Of a stretch of 54,610 nt of DNA, positions 50,033 through 54,610 are shown one piece after another. This DNA comes from Bdellovibrionales bacterium GWB1_55_8 (lineage in GTDB: Bacteria; Bdellovibrionota; UBA1018), in contig MEPR01000051.1 of NCBI GenBank assembly GCA_001769835.1, positions 1 through 54,610 on the forward strand, written 5' to 3'. The translations under genes and the position numbers were made by a program. The notes below the pieces were generated by a model, which was not told the DNA's origin, did no database searches, and saw only the letters and a program-made list of their open reading frames with translations. Each line of letters begins with the position of its first letter. The first letter of the stretch is position 1.

Positions 50033-51121
50033 ATGCCTGGAAAAAAAATCCTTGTAGCAGACGACAGCTTGACAATACAAAAAGTCATCCGCCTTGCCTT
50101 ATCGAACGAGGGATATGACATACAGGCGGTTTCCGACGGAAACGACGCCATTCAGCAGATCGCCGTATTTCGGCCGGATGTCGTACTGATTGACGTGTCG
50201 CTTCCAGCAAAATCCGCCTTCGAGGTCAAGAGAGCAACTGATGCTGAGCCCAGCTCTGCAGATCTCCGGTTCGTGCTCATGTCGAGCGCTTTCGAGCGTG
50301 TTGACGAACAGCAGATCCAGGAGCTGCAGTTTCATGGTCAGCTCACCAAACCATTTGATCCGGCACATCTCAGAAAAGTGCTCACGGATGTTCTGGCGTC
50401 CGCACCAGAAAGAATGCCGGCTGCATTCGAAGAGCAGATTCAGCCCTCCATCGAACTGGTCCCGCCACCGCTGCCGGCGTTTGACTCACCCAGCCTGGAA
50501 GAGGCACCACTCCCCGATTCCTTTGGAGCTCCTGAATTTGATGAACTCTCATCTGCGGCACCGCTTTCTCTCGACATGCCGTTTGAGCTCCCCCCCGAAC
50601 TCCCCCCGGAGCTGCCGCCGATTCCGACCGCACCGCCTTTTGCCCCCAGCCGACCACCACTACCGAGCAGCAAGCCGGCAACTCCCGCACAGGACGATTC
50701 CGATATCCGACACCTGACCGAATCAACCATTCGAATGAGCGGTCTCGATGATTTTGAGTGGAGCGTGAAAGAACCCTCCCTTAAACCTACTTCCGACATC
50801 GTGGACCTGTCAGATTCTAATTTCCCGGAATTTCCATCCGCGCTTGAGCCCGGAAGCGAACCCGATTCACCGCTGCCGGGACCGGATCTGCCGCAAGCAG
50901 ATATCGGCGGATCCGAGTTTGAGGAGTTGCACCTCGACATTCCCGAACATCAACAGCGCCCGTCCAACGAATTGCAGGGCCTCTCACAGGCTGCCATTGA
51001 AGAAATGGTTCGCAACGAAGTTCAAGAAGCGCTTGCGAGGATGGCTCAGCAGATTCTTCCGGAAGTCGCCGAACGGGTCATCAAGCAGGAGATTCATCGA
51101 CTGCTTTCAGAGCAGCCCTGA
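50033..51121 (+). CDS. Response regulator with proline-rich linker and C-terminal helical tail
   Basis: 362 residues. A complete receiver domain (1-122): acidic pair D10-D11, phosphoacceptor D54 in V-L-I-D-V-S-L-P, T/S near M-S-S-A-F and the K106 of L-T-K-P-F. A long Pro/Ser/Asp-rich linker (about 125-310) leads to a short amphipathic end (A-L-A-R-M-A-Q-Q-I-L-P-E-V-A-E-R-V-I-K-Q-E-I-H-R), the type seen in delta-proteobacterial and related response regulators. There is no DNA-binding or enzymatic output domain, so it probably acts through protein contacts. There is no clear ribosome site before the ATG. The 3' end overlaps birA by 41 bases. Confidence 0.88.
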   Translation: MPGKKILVADDSLTIQKVIRLALSNEGYDIQAVSDGNDAIQQIAVFRPDVVLIDVSLPAKSAFEVKRATDAEPSSADLRFVLMSSAFERVDEQQIQELQFHGQLTKPFDPAHLRKVLTDVLASAPERMPAAFEEQIQPSIELVPPPLPAFDSPSLEEAPLPDSFGAPEFDELSSAAPLSLDMPFELPPELPPELPPIPTAPPFAPSRPPLPSSKPATPAQDDSDIRHLTESTIRMSGLDDFEWSVKEPSLKPTSDIVDLSDSNFPEFPSALEPGSEPDSPLPGPDLPQADIGGSEFEELHLDIPEHQQRPSNELQGLSQAAIEEMVRNEVQEALARMAQQILPEVAERVIKQEIHRLLSEQP

Positions 51122-51866
51122 TACGGATCTCTTCAGCATAGAGAGCCTGCTCGCCAGCAGGCTCTGCTTCCGCTTGAACGCGCAGTTCAGAGGAGGGCCC
51201 CAGCCCTCTCACCTCTCCGGAAAGAACTCTGCCATCAGAAGTGTCCCATTCGATTCGCATCCCGGGACGAAGCAAAGCGAGGCGAGCATATTCAGCGGCG
51301 ATCTCTCTCGCTCCCTCCGCGCCACGCGCAAGGCTTCGCACAGAAGCAAGAATCGCCTGTGCTGCGTCCGAGCGGATCGCGTCAGCTGAAACCGGAGTTC
51401 CGGTTTCCCTGGTCAGAGAAGTGGCGTGTCGCGTGAGGCCTTCTGTTGCGGACAGTTGGGGCGCGTGAAGGCAATTCAAACCCAACCCGACGATCAAGAA
51501 AGCTCCCGAAGAACTCCCAACGGATTCGCACAGAATTCCGGAGAGCTTTCCATTTGCAGTGACCAGATCATTAGGCCACTTCACTTGCACCTGAAGATCG
51601 GGAAACCTCGTTTTGAGATATCGGGCCAAACCGACCGCAGCCGCGAGCGGAACCCATGTCCAATGAGATGGCTTGGGCGTACGTACGATCGTGGATAAAA
51701 ACAGATTTCCCGGTTCAGAACTCCAGACTCTCCCCAGGCGACCGCGTCCCTGTGTCTGTAGTCGCGCTGAAACCCATGAACCTTCCGGAGCACCCGCTTC
51801 ACCCAAAAGGCGGGCTGCCTCGTTCGTGGAGCCGCAAGTCTCCAAAATCCTGCAGACGGGCTCCAC
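51081..51866 (-). CDS. birA: Biotin-[acetyl-CoA carboxylase] ligase
   Basis: 261 residues. It activates biotin to biotinyl-AMP and attaches it to the biotin carboxyl carrier protein. The motifs are G-S-T-N-E-A-A near 12, T-Q-G-R-G-R-L-G-R-V-W (biotin/ATP loop, 38-48), V-K-W-P-N-D-L near 94 and G-K-L-S-G-I-L-C-E near 106. The N-terminal winged helix of bifunctional BirA is missing, so this is a monofunctional ligase and not a repressor. It is one base after nadC and likely co-expressed. The 3' end overlaps the response regulator. Confidence 0.93.
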   Translation of the reverse strand: MEPVCRILETCGSTNEAARLLGEAGAPEGSWVSARLQTQGRGRLGRVWSSEPGNLFLSTIVRTPKPSHWTWVPLAAAVGLARYLKTRFPDLQVQVKWPNDLVTANGKLSGILCESVGSSSGAFLIVGLGLNCLHAPQLSATEGLTRHATSLTRETGTPVSADAIRSDAAQAILASVRSLARGAEGAREIAAEYARLALLRPGMRIEWDTSDGRVLSGEVRGLGPSSELRVQAEAEPAGEQALYAEEIRIRAALKAVDESPA

Positions 51867-51867
51867 C

Positions 51868-52782
51868 TCAGGTCACCAGAAGAGACAAATCGGCGGCGCG
51901 AACGGAATGGGTCAAACCGCCCAGTGAAAGGATGTCGACGCCGGGCATCGCGTATGCAGCGATCGTATTCTCGTTCAAACCGCCGGAAACCTCGATCAGC
52001 GGACGGTGAGATGAGCGCTCGACCAGAGCCACCGCGTTGCGTACTTCCTTCGGCGAAAAGTTGTCCAGCATGACAACGTCCGCCTGTGCGCGAAGCGCCT
52101 CAGAAAGCTCGCGTTCCGAACGTACCTCCACCTCAATTTTCAATCCATGCGGGGCAATCCGCCGCGCGGCCGTTACCGCCTTGGACACGCTCCCCGCGGA
52201 AGCGATATGATTTTCTTTTACCAGCACTCCTCCGGCAAGGTTCACGCGGTGACTGTAGCCACCTCCGGCAATGACAGAATGGATTGCGATGTCGCGGTAA
52301 CCGGGAAGGGTTTTTCGGGTCGCCGTGATCCGGGGAGTGCGTTCAGGACATGCCTTGCGCACAAGTTCCACGATACGACGGGTAGCTGTCGCCACACCGC
52401 AGGCATAAGCCGCAAGGTTCAGAAATGGCCGCTCCAACGCGAGCACGAGTTCGGGAATTCCTTTCCATTCGCAAACCGTTTGGGTTTTCTTGAATCTGGT
52501 TCCGGTGCGCACTCGAGATGAAGCCGTCAGAAGTTCACGCGCGCGCGACGCAGTTCCGAGTTCCGGCGCCACCAGTGAGAGTGCCGCCACCAAACCCTCA
52601 GCAGCCCAGATGCCGTCCGACTTCGCGATAATCCGAGCTTTCACCGAAGCGGACTTGGGCTGAATCCCGAGCGAGGTCCAATCCCAGGGCCAACCATCCT
52701 CCTTCACACCTTGAAGGAGCAGAGACTTCCAAATAGCGGGGCTATCGTGATAGCTCATTGAAAACTTCGTCGAGTGGTTCAC
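51868..52782 (-). CDS. nadC: Quinolinate phosphoribosyltransferase (nicotinate-nucleotide pyrophosphorylase)
   Basis: 304 residues; GTG start at 52782 supported by AGGAG eight bases upstream. It makes nicotinate mononucleotide from quinolinate and PRPP in NAD biosynthesis. The motifs are complete: A-T-R-K-T-L-P-G-Y-R (153-162), H-R-V-N-L-A-G-G-V-L-V-K-E-N-H (178-193), I-E-V-E-V-R-S near 216, D-V-V-M-L-D-N-F near 234 and I-E-V-S-G-G-L-N near 265. The gene diverges from rph with 57 bases between the starts. Confidence 0.96.
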   Translation of the reverse strand: MNHSTKFSMSYHDSPAIWKSLLLQGVKEDGWPWDWTSLGIQPKSASVKARIIAKSDGIWAAEGLVAALSLVAPELGTASRARELLTASSRVRTGTRFKKTQTVCEWKGIPELVLALERPFLNLAAYACGVATATRRIVELVRKACPERTPRITATRKTLPGYRDIAIHSVIAGGGYSHRVNLAGGVLVKENHIASAGSVSKAVTAARRIAPHGLKIEVEVRSERELSEALRAQADVVMLDNFSPKEVRNAVALVERSSHRPLIEVSGGLNENTIAAYAMPGVDILSLGGLTHSVRAADLSLLVT

Positions 52783-52839
52783 TGGAAACTCTCCTCGAAA
52801 TCGGTGTACCTTTATTAAGTTTCAGGAACAAGGGGCAAC

Positions 52840-53568
52840 ATGAACGCACGTCAAGCAGCTGGAAGAACCAATCTCGATATCCGTACGGTCTCAATCGATA
52901 CAAACGTGAATCTTTATGCTGAAGGCTCTGTGCTGATTCGCTCGGGGAACACCCACGTGCTCTGCACCGCTTCCGTTGAGGAATCTGTCCCGGGCTGGAT
53001 GAAAGGCACCGGTAAAGGCTGGATAACCGCGGAATACTCCATGCTGCCCAGAGCCACTCATACGCGCGGAAAAAGAGATCGGGAAAAAATCTCCGGCCGG
53101 ACCCAGGAGATCCAGCGCCTGATCGGGCGCGCCCTGAGGTCCATGGTGAAACTCGAATCACTGGGAGAACGCTCCATTCTCGTTGACTGCGACGTACTGC
53201 AGGCGGACGGCGGTACACGAACCGCTTCGATCACCGGTGCCTGCGTTGCGGTAGGAATCGCGCTGAAAAGGCTCGAGCGCGAAAAAAAGCTTGCCGTGCC
53301 GCTTGCTGAAATCTGGCTGGATACTGTCGCCGCGGTGAGTGTCGGAATCGCTGCAGGAGAACCCGTCGTCGACCTCGACTACAGCGAAGACTCGACTTGT
53401 GACGTGGACATGAACTTCGTCATCACCGGCAAGGGTCTCTTTGTTGAAGTGCAAGGCACCGCCGAACGGGGCGCTTTCTCAAAAACCGATCTGGACAGGA
53501 TGACTGCGGCTGCACAGGTTGCGGTTGAGAAGCTGAAGAAAATCCAACTCCGGGCCATGGAACAATAA
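52840..53568 (+). CDS. rph: Ribonuclease PH
   Basis: 242 residues, AAGGGG before the ATG. A phosphorolytic 3'-5' exoribonuclease that trims tRNA 3' ends. The family sequence is intact: [17 protein letters not shown] near 28-44, [18 protein letters not shown] near 92, [18 protein letters not shown] (phosphate site, about 113-130) and D-L-D-Y-S-E-D-S. Length matches the usual 240. Confidence 0.97.
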   Translation: MNARQAAGRTNLDIRTVSIDTNVNLYAEGSVLIRSGNTHVLCTASVEESVPGWMKGTGKGWITAEYSMLPRATHTRGKRDREKISGRTQEIQRLIGRALRSMVKLESLGERSILVDCDVLQADGGTRTASITGACVAVGIALKRLEREKKLAVPLAEIWLDTVAAVSVGIAAGEPVVDLDYSEDSTCDVDMNFVITGKGLFVEVQGTAERGAFSKTDLDRMTAAAQVAVEKLKKIQLRAMEQ

Positions 53569-53615
53569 CCCCCAGCATATCAATTTCGTTAAACATTTTG
53601 CCCTCACCTCATTAT

Positions 53616-53644
53616 TTGACTAAATCAATCAAGTAAGCTACAAC
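53616..53644 (+). promoter_or_regulatory. Sigma-70-like promoter of the small secreted protein gene
   Basis: TTGACT (53616-53621), 17 bases, TACAAC (53639-53644), 21 bases before the ATG with GGAG at 53656-53659. Both elements and the spacing fit well. Confidence 0.6.
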
Positions 53645-53665
53645 CACTCGTGATTGGAGATTTAA

Positions 53666-54151
53666 ATGAGGCGAATCACCCATATCCTGCTCCCTGGTAT
53701 CATCGCCCTGCTGACCTTTTCAGCCGCATACGCGAAGGCCAATATTATCTCGTCGCAACCGGCCAGCGGGCTTCTTCCGGATATTATTCTCCGTCACATC
53801 GACTGTCGGATTGTTCACAGGGTCCCGAACGACTTCCCGGTCGTGCTGGCCGACGCGAACATCAATACACTCAGTAAAAACCCCAAGGACTTCACTCTCA
53901 ATGCGACATCCGCGGATGGGCACACCTTCACCGCAGCGGTCTGGCATGTTCCGACGGCTTACCCGACCTCACGTTTTTGGGTGACCATTCAGCTTGATGG
54001 TAAACCGCTCATTCGAGTGACTCACATCGATATGATCATCTGGTTCGAGTGGACTCACAACGGCAACACCTACGCTCTCCACTGCGACAAACCCGTCGAG
54101 CTCCCGGAAGACGAGCTCATGGAAGAGATGAAAAAGAACCAGCGCGAATAA
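53666..54151 (+). CDS. Small secreted protein, unknown function
   Basis: 161 residues, GGAG ahead of the ATG. Signal peptide 1-23 (I-A-L-L-T-F-S-A-A-Y-A-K-A). The mature part is a small beta-rich domain with I-L-R-H-I-D-C-R-I-V, T-F-T-A-A-V-W-H-V-P, F-W-V-T-I-Q-L-D-G and I-W-F-E-W-T, and only two cysteines (likely one disulfide). The acidic, lysine-containing end (E-D-E-L-M-E-E-M-K-K-N) is probably helical. No known family. It is convergent with hgcB. Confidence 0.65.
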   Translation: MRRITHILLPGIIALLTFSAAYAKANIISSQPASGLLPDIILRHIDCRIVHRVPNDFPVVLADANINTLSKNPKDFTLNATSADGHTFTAAVWHVPTAYPTSRFWVTIQLDGKPLIRVTHIDMIIWFEWTHNGNTYALHCDKPVELPEDELMEEMKKNQRE

Positions 54152-54168
54152 GGCGGATTTTCCGCAAC

Positions 54169-54456
54169 TCAGCAGCAACCGGATTTATCGCAGCCACAGC
54201 TCGGCTCACCGCCACGGATCATTCCGTTGATGATGGCGGCAGCGCAACCCACGCCGGCGGATACACTCAGCGCGCCCGCCTCGCAATTCTTCATGCAAGC
54301 GCCGCACTCCATGCATGCTTCTCGGTCGTGAAGAACAGCACGTTTATTCTCGAATGCAAAAACCTCGCGAGGGCAAACCTCGACGCAGCGCTGGCACCCG
54401 TTGCACTTTTCGGGAAGATACTGAAGGCTCACATTGCGCAGATAACGGAACTTCAT
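54169..54456 (-). CDS. hgcB: HgcB, ferredoxin partner in mercury methylation
   Basis: 95 residues, the family length. Two [4Fe-4S] sites: C18-x2-C21-x2-C24-x3-C28-P and C48-M-E-C-G-A-C54-x3-C58. The C-M-E-C-G-A-C motif is the diagnostic HgcB signature. G-V-G-C (Cys71) is the conserved lone Cys, and the C-terminus carries the vicinal cysteines (C-G-C-D then G-C-C, 87-95). HgcB reduces the corrinoid of HgcA during methyl transfer to Hg(II). The ATG overlaps the stop of hgcA (ATGA), and the codons before it match the HgcA C-terminus, so this is a genuine hgcAB pair and not a stray ferredoxin. Confidence 0.95.
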   Translation of the reverse strand: MKFRYLRNVSLQYLPEKCNGCQRCVEVCPREVFAFENKRAVLHDREACMECGACMKNCEAGALSVSAGVGCAAAIINGMIRGGEPSCGCDKSGCC

Positions 54457-54610
54457 GGCCCCCCCGAAAACAAGCGGACGCCCAGCAAAGCGGTCACCGA
54501 CAAGAGGGCGCCAGCTGCGTACACCGGGAGAGCCAGCTTCAATTCCCGCTTCACCCCTGAAAAATGCGTGAACGGAGTAGACCCTGTGAACTGCAGCGCA
54601 ATGTACGAGG
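54453..54610 (-). CDS. hgcA: HgcA, C-terminal end (runs off the window)
   Basis: The last 51 codons and stop are in the window. The sequence S-Y-I-A-L-Q-F-T-G-S-T-P-F-T-H-F-S-G-V-K and then L-K-L-A-L-P-V-Y-A-A-G-A-L-L, with a hydrophobic stretch ending near the stop, matches the end of HgcA, the corrinoid membrane protein that transfers a methyl group to mercury. The stop overlaps the hgcB start by four bases, as in known hgcAB operons. The corrinoid-binding cap-helix region (N-V-W-C-A-A) lies outside the window and cannot be checked. Confidence 0.85.
   Translation of the reverse strand, partial: SYIALQFTGSTPFTHFSGVKRELKLALPVYAAGALLSVTALLGVRLFSGGP

Noticed and set aside
54169-54456. Generic 2[4Fe-4S] ferredoxin
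   Set aside because: The C-M-E-C-G-A-C motif, terminal vicinal cysteines and overlapping HgcA tail identify HgcB.

Overview
The window reads as a stretch of chromosome from a predatory-lineage bacterium, most likely a Bdellovibrionota (Bdellovibrio/Oligoflexia-type) genome of moderately high GC. The pointers are a TIGR02147-family protein, small lipoproteins with a T-E-G-G-N-P stretch after the lipobox, phage-tail-fibre-like secreted proteins of the kind described as adhesins in Bdellovibrio, several tandem flagellin genes, PilZ proteins with membrane domains, and many lipoproteins and outer-membrane barrels. This placement is inference from gene content. No rRNA or tRNA gene, insertion sequence, prophage integrase or CRISPR array was seen.

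Layout. (1) 1-6726, minus strand: a secreted tail-fibre-like protein followed at once by a glycine-rich protein, then a TIG lipoprotein, a LysM protein, an outer-membrane barrel and a membrane PilZ protein, ending in the start of a second fibre gene cut by the window edge. This looks like a surface-fibre locus. (2) 7005-14058: a zinc-protease lipoprotein, divergent from a TIGR02147 protein operon with two lipoproteins (one a beta-propeller), then an esterase lipoprotein and a small secreted protein. (3) 14119-23416: the most unusual accessory block. A DUF1611-like P-loop protein and an esterase diverge from an operon of two tandem secreted proteins with a clan-CD-like His/Cys signature, a DUF11-like protein and a cyanophycin-synthetase-like ATP-grasp protein. 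Convergent to these are a separate cyanophycin-synthetase-like Mur ligase and an ABC exporter. Together they suggest synthesis, export and perhaps surface processing of an amino-acid-based product. (4) 23524-32767: a lipoprotein, a CNNM/CBS membrane protein, a heparinase-like lipoprotein and a quinol nitric oxide reductase (norZ) behind a perfect 6-4-6 palindrome. (5) 32829-41897: an outer-membrane barrel, a LemA/TPM operon, a third clan-CD-like protein, a secreted alpha/alpha-toroid protein with a DxDD motif, and a DUF4105 protein carrying an extra HExxH domain.

(6) 41921-50032: tadA, a second PilZ paralogue, a GNAT enzyme, a RAMA-like small protein and three tandem flagellin genes. The first flagellin has a clear sigma-28-type promoter. 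All three mRNA leaders carry tandem hairpins presenting GGA in the loop, as expected for CsrA control. A strongly structured 0.4 kb gap separates flagellins 1 and 2. (7) 50033-54610: a response regulator, birA, nadC, rph, a small secreted protein and, at the right edge, hgcB with the last codons of hgcA, the mercury-methylation gene pair.

The observations most worth following are hgcAB in this genomic background, the split cyanophycin-synthetase-like/ABC/secreted His-Cys protein block, the CsrA-type hairpins before each flagellin, and the fibre plus glycine-rich tip gene pair.
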